From Coptis chinensis (lineage: Eukaryota; Streptophyta; Magnoliopsida; Ranunculales; Ranunculaceae), in contig CM027378.1 in the NCBI GenBank assembly GCA_015680905.1, positions 37,235,001 through 37,299,000 of the forward strand: a stretch of 64,000 bases of DNA, written 5' to 3'. Below, in pieces: positions 44,747 through 56,071 of this stretch; position 1 is the first letter of the stretch, and each line of letters begins with the position of its first letter. The position numbers and the translations under genes were made by a program. The notes below the pieces were generated by a model, which was not told the DNA's origin, did not search any database, and was given only the letters and a program-made list of their open reading frames with translations.

Positions 44747-45666
44747 ATGACTTCTCCTATAGTAATACCGGAGCAGTCTTTCGAACACTTGTTGGGGAGC
44801 GAGTCTTATGGACATTGGTTCCGCGAGAGGATCATGCAGTTCGGATGGAGGCATCTTCTGGTAAGTGAAGACGACTCGTATTCACCTAAGCTTATTGAAT
44901 TTTTTTACAATAATGTTAAGTTCTATTGTAACCAGGATGGAGAACAAGAATTCTCTGTCATGGTTAATGACACACCCCTAGAATTTAATAAGTATGTGGT
45001 AGCATTAGTTTCGGGAATACCAATACCTGATCATATTCACACTTGGGCATAATGAACGATAATTCATACCTTTATGACTATACATATTTCCATGAGTATT
45101 ATGAGGGAGGGGTATTTCGTATAATGGACCAAGGGCGTTACAACATAGCCCTTGGTAGCCTGTCCCTAAATGTAGGCACCACCATGTTATTCATCCTGAC
45201 GAATATTCTAGGGGAGTGGCAATTTACTTCTACAAATAGTACTGCTGTTGACGTCTTCCTTGCTTTAGCTGAGGGACGTCACCGATATGACATTCCCTGA
45301 GTATTAGTGGCTAGTCTTAAGAGAGCCCGAAGCATGCGACATAAGTATCTTCTTATGCCTGTTTTGGTTTGCCGCATCATGCTCAGTTGTCTACCTGAAT
45401 TATGTACCCAGTTCACGGATTGGAAAAGGGTTGAAGTTATGAGACCCACCAATTGGGTGGTTCGCTCATTTTGAGTAATGACTTGGCCGGGATGGCAGGT
45501 GCAACCTCATTTGGTTGCTCCTTACAACCCATAAGACATAGTAACATTAGACAGGTTAGCACAAGTTGGCGACACACGGCGGTAGGCTTGGCAAATTATC
45601 ATGGCATGGCAGGATGCGAAGGAACCTCATCTATTTGAAGAGGGAAATGAGGAGAAAAATATTTAA
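44747..45666 (+). pseudogene. Accessory ORF type B, element E6
   Basis: Start MTSPIVIPEQSFEHLL, then FRERIMQFGWRHLLVSEDDS, YSPKLIEFFYNN, LEFNKYVVALVSGIPIP to a stop at 45050-45052. A shift near 45,040 continues MNDNSYLYDYTYF, EDQG-like MDQGRYNIALGSLSLNVGT, NILGEWQF, DVFLALAEG and, after a TGA at 45298-45300, RSMRHKYLLMPVLV, MTWPGW and MAWQDAKEPHLF, with further stops, ending at a TAA (45664-45666). An open frame extends upstream of this ATG through the GC-rich repeats, but homology between B copies starts at this ATG. Confidence 0.78.
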
Positions 45667-47497
45667 ATGGGAGTTAAAGTTAGTTTTTATTTCAGTTAGT
45701 GTCTGTTTATGTCCCAAGCAATCAATTTCTCATAAACCCCATTACGGGTGGAACTCTTATAGAGTTGCGTCAGTTTTCTTTTCTATATTAATATGTTATA
45801 ACCTAATTTTGCAGATGTTCCAGAATTTCACACATTTCAATGGTATTTTCCTACCCTCTTTATTTAAAATACTTTGAGGACAAAGCATGCTTCTTGTTTG
45901 GGGCATAGAAACAGATGTAATTAAGGCATCTGTTAGGATATAGATATGTATAATATGCACTTGTTTTCTAGCCAAAAAAATTCAAAAAATTTAAAAATAT
46001 AAATAAAAAGTATGCTATACACTTAGGAATATTGGTATTGTTTTCTTTTTCTATGCTCTCAATAATCTAGAAGTCTCAAGTAGCTTTTGCATTAGAATAG
46101 TTTTAGAAACTTAGGCTAATATATAGGTAATAATCCTTGCATCTATCTATAAATATGTTATATGAGTATCTATGATTGTTGGCAGTAAGTTTCTGAAACC
46201 TAGGCTAGAGTACTTATTCTACAAATCCTGTGAGAATATAGCCTAAAGCCTTATATGAGTGAAACATTTGAGAAATGACACAAGGGAGAAGTAAAATCCG
46301 GATAGAGAAATCACACATCCACTTGCTTGATTAATATACCATATCCTAAGCAAGAATTTAGGCCCTCTTTGGATCAATATAGCCAGAAATTCAAACCTAT
46401 GAATTATTTTCTGCTAGTCACCCCTCTGAGCCTTTCTTTAGCCTTTCATAAACAACAAATCCTTTACCCTGTTACAAAACAAAAAAAAAAAAAAAAAAAA
46501 TAAAAAAAAAAAATCAACCCACCCAATTCTTTCAATAAGTCTGAGCATAGAGATGAATAATAGAAAAGAGAAGAACCTTTGAAATCAAGAATTCGTTAGT
46601 CGCTTCAGATAAAAAAAGGAAGTTTCCATCCAAATAAAAAATATATATATAAATAAAAGAAAATAAAGAGTTAGAACTCCAAAAGAAAAATATAATCAAA
46701 GGAGTCAAAAGCCAAAGAAAAAAAAGAAAAATATGGCTAAGGATGGAAACAAAGTGTAGAAGCAAAAGTAAAGAACAAGGGTTTCTCTAGTTACATAATA
46801 TGAAGCCTCTATTATCTCAGACTTGTCCTTTTTGAATATCTATTTCATTCCTTCTTAAAACTATCTCCTAATCCCTACAACACCTAATAAAGACCTCTAG
46901 CTCAATTAGGAATAGGTTAGTGTGATATTAAGTTGTAGATGTGTTTGATCGACTCGGGCTTCCTTGTGTGTCATAGAGATTGTAAGGTAAAGTGTGCCCA
47001 CTGCACACTGGAGTAGTGAAACTTGAGCGGAAAAATCAGAATGGTTTTTGTCTTGACATTTATGTGAGGACCTACTTAAGGACGCTATTCCGAGTTTTCA
47101 TAAACGGACCTGCTAGTTCATCTCATAGTATTACTCATTGTATATATGTTTATTCGTAGATGATAGATTATTATGCATATATTAGCTTAGGTTTCAACTT
47201 GATTATTCTGTATTCATTGCTTGTGAGATGTATAGATAATTGAGACATAGATAATGAAACAATAGTTATTTCTGAGTCGTTGTAGTATAGATGAAGTTTG
47301 TGAGTACCTTCATTGGACAACTCTCACGAGGCTATAACTTGTCCACTAGGGAATTCTTAGTGGTTTAAGGCCTTGTTGCATATGGTCAATGCAATCGCAC
47401 TCGGCAAAATGAGATTAGTTAGAATTCCATTTTTGGTCACTTATGTTAATTTCTCATATTTGCTTGAGGATAAACAAAATGCTGTTTGGGGGTGGTT
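45667..47497 (+). other. E6 spacer between accessory ORF B and 3' LTR
   Basis: Collinear with 715-2477 and 7496-9259. TTTGAGGACAAAGCATGCTT lies at about 45873, a long A tract at about 46483-46513, and the LTR-proximal TTTGCTTGAGGATAAAC plus TTTGGGGGTGG tract at about 47459-47495. No gene. Confidence 0.68.
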
Positions 47498-48998
47498 TGA
47501 TAAGAGCCCAAAATTGTAGTTTTAACCCCTTAATAATACTACTTTTAGACCAATTATGCAAGTAATAAATAAGAATTAATGCTAATTATGTGTTTTATGT
47601 ATTTCAGGCATAGAACTCAATTATGTGCAGAAATGTGCCACTTTGGCGATATAAAGGAGCAAAGGGTTGGTTGCTAAGAAGTTCTGTGATAAAGGCCATG
47701 ATTCAAGGAGACAAAGCCTTTATAAAGCCCGGTCAAAAGCTGAAAAGTCAACACAGGCAGAAACAGGGCACAAGTCAGTAGAACTTCCAAAGACCATATC
47801 TTTGGACTCAAGCCTCGTATTTGGTCCTATTTTAAGTCAAAATGACCGTCTCAGAAAGAGCTTTCTAATGGTCTAAGCCTTGACACAATCAGAGGAGCAG
47901 GAGTGGACGAAAAATCTGCTAAAGTCAAAGCCAGCTGAAACTAGCTCTGTGGACTGAAGAAATTGGGCTTTGGGCTCGATTTTCTGGCCCAAAACATGGC
48001 TCCTCAGCCCATGCACGAAATTGTGGATCTGGTCTCCTCCTTTATAAAAAACAAGACTTAGCTCTTAAGAAAGGGATAGTTAGATAGCTTAGAATAGAAA
48101 GTAGCCATTAGAATAGCTTGTAGATCTAGTTTTTGAATTTCAATGAGTAATTAATTAGTTTCATTCCTTATTTTAGATTAATAATTTGAATCATTGTTCT
48201 TCATTTATTAGATAAATAAAATAGTAGTTCTTGTTAATTTCGATTTTGTCATTTAAATTTGTGTAGATCTAATTTCAATTATTGTTTGTTATTCATTTCC
48301 TAGTTATTAATTTGGATTTCAATTCTTGAGTAGTTAAATTAGTAAATTTCAAATCTTTATATTATGTCTAGTTTTAATTCAATTGGAAATGATAGTTTGA
48401 TGAATCAAGGCTAAACCTCCATTAGAGGGGTTTGATGAAGCCTTGATGAAAAATTGATTGTGTAGTATAGAATCGTTGTAAGAATCTATTCCACTCTAGA
48501 AGGTCGTTGATTCGCCATGAGAATGGATGGACGACCTCACATGCTAGTTATGAATTAGTAGAAATGTCACGTATAATTAGGGATTAGAACGACCAATTCT
48601 TACCGTAAGAACGTAAGAATTAGTTTACAACAAATCTATGCTAGTTTATTAAGTTGGTAATCAAGGTGGAATCAAATTCCCCTAATTCTTTATCTAGATT
48701 CAACTCTTAGCATTCTGTCATTCCGTTATTTGTATCTTGTTATTTGAATTCACATCGTAGTATAAATTCCCTTCGTAAATCTCTCATTGACCTTGGATAG
48801 ACCATCAATTATAGAAAACTTGAATGCTAAAAGACTAGTAGTGGAACGAATCTTCTATTCCAACTCTATGTCAATAGATTCGAGAGTAGAAAACAAATAT
48901 CTTTGATAAGTCTAGTATAAGCAACAGTTTATAGTTTTACTTGCGTTTAGGGTTTCATCGTTTTATTTGTAAGTAAGACTATCTTTTTACATTTATCA
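47498..48998 (+). repeat. LTR1 (3' LTR of E6)
   Basis: 1501 bp, TGATAAGAGCC to TTATCA, directly after the polypurine tract. A TTTATAAAA TATA box lies at 48041-48049. Sequence after it is minus-strand spacer of E7 (compare 24256 on), so E6 is nested in E7. Confidence 0.83.
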
Positions 48999-50430
48999 GG
49001 TTCTCAGAGGGGTGTGTTGCAATCACAACTCTCTGATAGATTCACTCAAGATTCGTTCTCTCAAGTGCAGCAGACACTTATATTCCTCGCATACTCAAAT
49101 GACGTCCAAATAAAACAGGGTCGATTGATCATGCTTTCCCCTTACTATCACACCATCATATTCCTAATCGATCTAGAGGTCTTTTATTAAGAGTTACGGG
49201 GCAAGGGTGATGGTTTAGAAGGAAAAATGAAAGGAAAAACAAAATCTAATAAGTTGAGGAAGTGGGTCTTCAAGATACTTGTAACCAGAGAAGAACCTCG
49301 TTTTGTTCTTTTTCTTCCGAATTGTGATACATAATTTTAACCCTTTGGCTTTGTGACTCTTTATGATTTTGAATTTTTGGGAGTTCTAACTTTGCTTTTG
49401 TTTCTTTTTGCTTTTGTTTCTGATATCATCTCCTTTTGATTTTGACTTTTTAGGAGATTCAATTTTTGACTCCTTTGAATTTTTTTTGGAGTTTTGGTTT
49501 TTTGTGGGTCTTTCTTTTTTTTTTTTTTTTTTTTTTATTTTCTTTTCAATGCAAATAATTGTTCTATTTTTGTACAAGGTCCTCTCTTATCTTTTTCAGA
49601 TATCCATCCAGTTCTCAACTTGTCAGCTGGGTAAGCTTTTTATTGTGTGTTGTAACGGGTTAGGATTTTTTGTAAAGAATAAAAAGGCTTTTTAGAAAAG
49701 AGTGAAGGCTCAAGATGGGTAACTAGAGGAAAACTATTTTTTTTTTTAAGTTTTTAACTTTTATTTGGCTATATCGATCCAGAAAGGGCCTAAATTCTCT
49801 CTTAGGATATGGCGTGGTGATCAAGCAAGTGGACATGTGGTCTTTCTATCTAGACATCCTTTGTGTCATCACTCGATAATCATTCAAATGAGGCTTTTGG
49901 CTAGATTCTCACAGGATATGGAACTTAATTGTTTTAACCTTTGTCTCAGAAGCTTATTGCTATATACAAACAAATACTGATGCATGTCATTCATGAAAAG
50001 ATGCAGAAACTAGTATACTTATATTAGTCCAAGTACGAAGAACAAATCTTTACTCTATTGCTATAATGAGACTTCTAAGTTTGTTCTTCATGATGAAATT
50101 ACGCCACCCCCAAATAAGTTTGGGTCGTGGGTTGTTTGATATAGAACGAGAAATATATAGTTTATTATACTAGGGATAGCTATTCTACTATGAATTTTTT
50201 TGGGTTTTTGTATTTTTGAAAACATATATGAAATACATGAAAGAAAATTGGACAATTTTAGCATGATATATCTATTTTATCTTCTACTCATATACCAAAT
50301 TCCCACAAGAAAACAAAATAAAACAGGCATATAATATTAAGCATATAATTAAACTTATACTAAACATCATACACGTAAGAAAGAAACACAAAAATAAATA
50401 TATCCGACTATACGGACACTAGGGAAATGC
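48999..50430 (-). other. E7 spacer (minus strand)
   Basis: Reverse complement of the type C element spacers; begins at the point equivalent to 24256. A T run at about 49509-49536 is the complement of an A-rich tract. One G-rich motif is seen as CCACCCCCAAATAAG (about 50104). A segment equivalent to 25280-26560 is shortened. No gene. Confidence 0.62.
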
Positions 50431-51503
50431 CTACTCAGAGTCCGTGTGTGACTCATCTCAACGTCTAGAAGATCCTTCTTCTTGCTAATGTCGGGTCCTA
50501 GCATGTCTATCACTACGCGGGAATGTGTCTTTGATGCTCTGCAGTGTTCTAGTGACACTGTGCTAAAAACGTCACTGCTCTTGGTGGATGGACCGCTGCT
50601 CCTCCCTGATGGTCCCTTGTTCTGCTATAATATTCCCCTGAGTTTCCCTAAGCTGGTGGAGATACACATGCAAAATCCTCTGGCTGCCATGGAGGAAGTG
50701 AATTCCGTACATGGGCTGAGTGAATTGTCGAGTGGCATCTTCAGCGAAGTAATCCACTTTCTCAGTCGGGCGTGCTTGCTCGGCGACTCTAGCGGCAGGT
50801 GAATACCAAAACTTTTGGATACAATGGGCATAGATAGGACCTGTGGTAGAGTCCCTGACCTCCACTAGGGCATCTGTGGCATAGAACCCTCAGTGCTGGA
50901 TAATCCTGGTAACCAACACTAGTAGAGGGGCAGTTGACTTCTTCGGTTTGCTGAGCTACTCAAAGATAAAAGAGAAAATATAGAAGCAATTCTTCTGTTC
51001 TTGAAGAATCCATAAAATATGAAGCATCACCTTACCTATTTTAGAAGGCTTGGCAAAGCCTAGTAGGTTGTTGGTCGTCCACCGAGAGAGATCGCTAACC
51101 TGGTTCCTTCAGAGCTTAACTCTAAAAATGCTAGATGAGACTTAGGGTTTTTCACCCCCTTGAGAAGTGTCTCAACCATCATCACATCGATGGTTTTATC
51201 ATCTGGGGACTGTTCTGTCTAATCATAAACCTTTAGAGGAATCCCCAAAACTCCACTCACCACCTCCTTGGTGAGTTCAAGCGAGCGGCCATCCTTGACA
51301 ACCGTGATGCGGTCATCCTTCCCTCTAAACATACCATTGTAGAATGAAAGAGTGAGAGAGGGAGAATAAGCCGCACCTCCCAACAAAACCAAAGCTTCCC
51401 ATCCTCATCTCTTAATCTCAGCCTTGAAGTGCACTTCAAACAGATTGGAATTAAAGATGGGTTCAAAATTTTGCTCCAGCACAACTTTAAGAGCTCGAGC
51501 CAT
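50431..51503 (-). pseudogene. Accessory ORF type C, element E7
   Basis: Start MARALKVVLEQNFEPIFNSN, then FEVHFKAEIKR, then a frameshift; GKLWFCWEVRLILPLSLFHS shows the shifted frame. Distal part: EVRDSTTGPIYAHCIQKFWY, PAARVAEQARPTEKVDYFAE, RQFTQPMYGIHFLHGSQRIL, then a glutamate- and glutamine-rich segment. It ends near 50431. This copy keeps the longest distal open stretch of any type C ORF. Confidence 0.73.
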
Positions 51504-53159
51504 TTGGAATAGGAATTGATAAAATTGGGGTTTCTTGTTGGAAAGGGGGTTGAAAATGGGGTAGGCTATAAAAAAATTGAGTGGTGTGTATAGGTGAGTG
51601 GGCGGTTGTGAGCTAGAAGAGGGCAGGCGCGAGTTGAATTGGGTGGCTAGGGTTTTGGAAAATTGTGGAAGATGAATTTGGTCAGGTGATCGCGAGTTAT
51701 ATATACGAATGATGATGGCACGTGTGGCCATTTGAAGCTGATGTAGAGTGATGAGTCTTTTAACGTCGGATTCTCGAGACAACATTTAGAGAATAGTATC
51801 ACTTGGGGTTACTCTATTTATTTAATTCTCAATTGGAGACACCTCGTATTTTTTTTTTAGTTAGTTTTCTCAATCAAAATATATCTATAACCATATAGAG
51901 ATTTTGACAAGAAGATAAAGTTATACGTGAATCCGGTATCATTTTGGTTACTCCGAGGTGTATAACTTTCCTTTTTATATCCTTTAGTTTTGAAAACTAT
52001 GGGGAGATGTTTTAAGAAACTCGTACTCAAAAGCTATGATTCTAGATGCTACTACTTGAAAACAAACCATTGAGGTTGTTCTAGATTCTAGCAAAGCTAA
52101 TATTAAATCTCCCCTAGATTGCGTGGTTCTAGGGGTTGGTCTGTGTAAAATCCATTGCCCATTTTGTTTTTGGAAAAATCACATAACTATTGACGTATCG
52201 AGAATCATCTATTATAAGCGCGGTGAGACCAAACAATTTTATTAAAGAAAGAAAGAAACATTTGTTTTTGGCTTTTTGGTTTTTATGTTCCTAAATTACT
52301 ATGACAGAATAAAATAAACTATAAAACTAATAAGAAAAATCACTATGACGAAAGTGATCCTCCCAATAGAAGGTGCTTGAAATTAAGTGATTCTAATTGA
52401 GAACTTGCATGGGGTTTGGCTTGCCCTAGATTGTGCACTTCCTTGTTTTGCAAGAAAGCAAATCTAGTGAAGAGGACTAGCTCTATTGATAGATAATCTA
52501 GTCTCTCCTCTCCTAATCTCTAGTTAGCCCTATTTGGTAGCTATTACAACCAGAGAGAAAAACGAAGCTTGAGACAATTAGAAATCACCCATAGAAGGAA
52601 AAAAAATTCGAAATCAAGGGCTCCAGCTGCTAACCATCCCATGGTATGGCATGCTTATGGAAGATGAGACATGCTAACCAATCATGAGAGAAAACCGTAA
52701 GACACCTTCACCCAATCCCCATTGCCCTCTGCTTTGTTTAACATCTCTTCTTTGTAGAAGAAAGACTACTCACCGTCAAAGGTGAAGATTGAAAGAAAAA
52801 TGCTTATGTAAAAACAGAAAATGTAAAAATACAAAACAGGGAAATGAATATAAAGATAGGAATTGTAAATGACAGCAATAGGAAAGATATTCTAAAAAGA
52901 ATTGTAAAATAAAGAAAAGAAAATTTGTATACTTGCTCCATAGGGCTACGACTACTCAAACAACGAGTAAAATTGATAACGTGGAATGCACAAGATATAC
53001 TATGGACTCAAGGCTCTAGCATTACAACCACACCCTCCAAGTGGAGAGGTCCGGTTACCTTATTGATGTATTCCCTTAAAGCAAAAGATGAAAGGGAAAG
53101 AGAAAGGAATACATCAGAAAAGAGGAATTAATCATTATAGATGGGATGATTAGGAAAGA
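51504..53159 (-). other. E7 leader of accessory ORF C and post-pol spacer, rearranged
   Basis: The type C leader (51504-51728) is cut short and fused to a 30-bp LTR2 end (51729-51760), then to post-pol spacer collinear with 29525-30430. About 640 bp at roughly 52245-52895 has no counterpart in E5 and no recognisable coding content; it may be a separate insertion. Confidence 0.5.
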
Positions 53160-54520
53160 GTTTTTAGCACTCCAGCTTCGTTCACGTCACTTGTTACTTC
53201 AAAGGCTGTGTTCGTTGGTTTAGGATTTGGAATAGCTTGTTCTGGGAACACACCTTTCTGGGTTTTCTCTTGGGCTAACAAGTTCAGAGATTGTTATATG
53301 GATGTTAGGATTTGGGTTTGTTGTTGCATGACATATAGCATTATCTCGGTGGGCTTATCTATTTGGACACTAGTTGATGGTGTAACGGGAACTAGGTCTC
53401 TCTGGTTGTTGATAGGTGGGTTTTGGTAGTTTTGGTTAAACTGGGATGGAACCAATGCTTTATTTTGATTGTTATAGGTACCTTGTCCATGTCCTTATCT
53501 GAATGTATTTGGTGGTTTGTTAAAACCTTGAAGTGGTTGGTTTTGTGGAATGTTGGTCCATGCGAAGTTTGGATGTTGTCTCCATGGTGCATTTGGTACA
53601 TTGAAAGCACATACTTCTTCTGGCTGAAGTGATGATAGGTTTTTGATCAAGGGACATGTGGCATCTATATGATTTAAGCTTAGACAGAAGTTGCATGGTG
53701 AGGTATTTATGTTCATGACAGGATGAGGGGTTTGGATTTTTTGTTTGGTTGTGAGGGCATCTATCTTTCTTGTGGGTGTTTCGATTAAGGTTTTAATTTA
53801 TGGATCGGATTTCACCTTAAATATACTACTAGCCTTAGATGTACTAGGTTGGGCTGTTCTGGAATTTTTTATGTCACCCCAATGGGTACTCTTTTCAGCT
53901 TGGTTTTCAAGAAAGGTTAAGGCTTTAGTTGCACCTCTATCCAAAAAATTATCATTATTCATGATGTTGAGGGTTACTTTGTGTTATAGGAGAAGACCTT
54001 TGAAGAAACATTGGACAAGAGTGGATTTTTCTAGTTTATGGTGAGGACATGAATGGAGTAGGTCAGAGAATTTATCCCATGGTTCGGAAAATGTCTCACT
54101 CAGACTCAGTCTGAAAAACTGTATCTTGCTTCTTATCTCTTTTGTTTTCTTCGGCGGAAAGTACTTCTTCATGAAGGAGAACACAATATTTTCTCATGTA
54201 TCAAAAGAGTCGGCTTTCTGTGAAAGAAGCCAAGCGTGACTCTAACCAGCTAGAGTGAAAGGAAACACTTGTAGCTTAACCTGATCGTCAGTGACGCCCG
54301 GATGATGAAAAGTATTACATACTTCATGTCTCTGGCGTAGATGCTCGTACAGTAACTCGTATTCTAACCTGTGAAAGATGGGTAAAAGATTGAACACGTT
54401 CGGTGGAATGTGAAACTCGCTCATGATCGATGTAAGTCGTATACAAGATGGAGGCCCATCTTGCAACGGGGTGTAGAAGTTGGAAAGAGGCTCTTCAGCT
54501 TACACTACTTCGTCAGCCAT
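53160..54520 (-). pseudogene. Athila-like gag, element E7
   Basis: The minus-strand start at 54520 gives MADEVV then a stop. Readable blocks: LLPIFHRLEYELLYEHLRQR, HEVCNTFHHPGVTDDQVK, FMKKYFPPKKTKEIRSKIQF, EPWDKFSDLLHSCPHHKLEK. The nucleocapsid has CNFCLSLNHIDATC, an intact C-x2-C-x4-H-x4-C zinc knuckle. Then APWRQHPNFAWTNIPQNQPL. It ends at the same junction to post-pol sequence as E5. Several stops and shifts make it non-functional. Confidence 0.82.
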
Positions 54521-56052
54521 CCTAGTAGATGGAGGACTAGAAATAGGAGATTGCCTAGGACGACATGCTCTCCTATGTGAGAAGTTTTATTCTAGCTAAT
54601 ACCAATAGTGCCTGAAAGCAGTATCATGCACTTTTAGCAAGACCCCAAAACTATCCTAACATGCGTAAACGGTGCAATGTATGCTCAAGAAATTGAAATT
54701 CATTTTTGTAAGTATGGCGTTTTGAAAACTTTGCTTTGGTCTATATTTTACTATGCCATGTTCAAGTGAACAATTGGGCGCGAGACTAGGATGACTCTAC
54801 TACACGTCTCAGAAGAGTAGGCAGTCACTTCACCAAGTGGTGTGCTACAAAGAATCTCACTCACGATGAATCTGGGGGAAGGGAGTGAGGAAAGTAGTTG
54901 GTCCACCGGAATCTAGTAACTGATTACTCTAAATCCTCGTGGCTATCTTTTTGTCCTTTTATGGAGGAGCGTGACTACTTTAGGCTCTAGTTGATTGATT
55001 TTAATTCATTTTTTTGGTCCAGGGATTCAAGAATCATGCAACGTCCAATTTACATACATTGGGGAATGACTTCCCAATGGTTGTTATGTGGCTCGGGTTC
55101 AGCCTTATGCACGAATGTAAATTGTAGTACGGAAATTAAATTTCAAACAATCACGTAAGCATGCTTGAACACACAAGGTATCCTCTTACTTGGGCTTCGA
55201 GGAGGTTTAGAATTTACCTCTCAAGTCGTGCTTACACGCTGCTAAAGGAGAAGGCGACATCAGTTGGCACGTGATCTAAGAATTAGGCCCAACCTTTTGA
55301 GCTTTACCCTGTTTTAAGTTACAATAAAGGTCCGTGAAAAAGCCCACAAGTTGGGTTTTTGATAATTAAAGACTTTGCCTTCAAGGGCCCAAAACATAAA
55401 AGTAAACTATTACTAAACTAATCTAATAGATTAACTAGCTTAAGATTGATAATCTAGATTAACTAGAGTCAAATGGACTTAGAGCGTTGATTACCAAGTT
55501 AATTCAAAGTGTGTGAGCTATAATTCACAACTTGCTTCTCACACTTGAACTTTCCAAGGCAATGAAAACTCTAATCCCTTGGAAAGTATACAACTTCAAC
55601 CAAGTTCAACTCATGTTCATCCACAAAAATCAATCAAAAACCATTTTTCCTAAAAAAAATTCGTTTTTCTTTTTATCTCTAACTATTACAAACAAGTTCC
55701 ACTAGTTTATCCTACTTTAGTACAAAATCTAGGCTCGGAGTTCAACTCAACAACGAAAAACATCTGGATCTGGAAAAAACTGGACCACGGTATGCTTAGG
55801 TGAACCGACAATCGCACACAATGCCTAGCGCAGTCGCTCGCCGGCTCCCGCCAAGTTACGTCGTCACACGGCAGTAACTTCAGCTCCTCTCCATATTTTG
55901 ATTTCTGAACCTGGTATTTGCATAAAGTAAATCAGTAGCGAAAAATAACAAAATAAATCAACAAAAATAAAAAAATAAAAATAATAAGTGAAAAGGATGA
56001 GAAAGATGCTTCCCTTCTTAGATGCTCAACCAAGCATTCTTGCTCCTTCAAT
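54521..56052 (-). other. E7 5' leader (between primer-binding site and gag)
   Basis: About 1.5 kb without a credible gene, collinear with 58443-59663 of E8. It includes GGGCGCGAGACTAGG near 54777, GTCACTTCACCAAGTGG near 54824 (the empty site of the solo LTR in E8) and a GC-rich patch near 55820-55880. Confidence 0.6.
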
Positions 56053-56069
56053 CCATGATGGCGGCACCA
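56053..56069 (-). promoter_or_regulatory. Primer-binding site of E7, tRNA-Asp-like
   Basis: On the minus strand TGGTGCCGCCATCATGG lies two bases after the LTR end. It resembles the TGGCGCCGTTGCCGGGG complement of plant tRNA-Asp used by Athila-type elements, but with mismatches. The same site is at 59664-59680 and 60553-60569. Confidence 0.6.
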
Positions 56070-56071
56070 TT

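Larger units (their letters stand above)
32082..48998 (+). mobile_element. E6: Athila-like element with pol, accessory ORFs A and B, and LTR1 (5' end missing)
   Basis: Order: pol (32082-34699), spacer, type A ORF (35789-43829, holding the CACTA element), spacer with GC-rich repeats, type B ORF (44747-45666), spacer, polypurine tract, LTR1 (47498-48998). The 5' LTR and gag are missing, the left boundary being an LTR2 fragment. On the right it is fused to minus-strand spacer of E7. This is the most complete view of the A+B architecture in the window. Confidence 0.75.

Noticed and set aside
47493..49003. GGTT on both sides of the LTR at 47498-48998 as a target duplication of a solo LTR
   Set aside because: The left GGTT is part of the polypurine tract present in every element of this type, so the match is chance; this is a 3' LTR.
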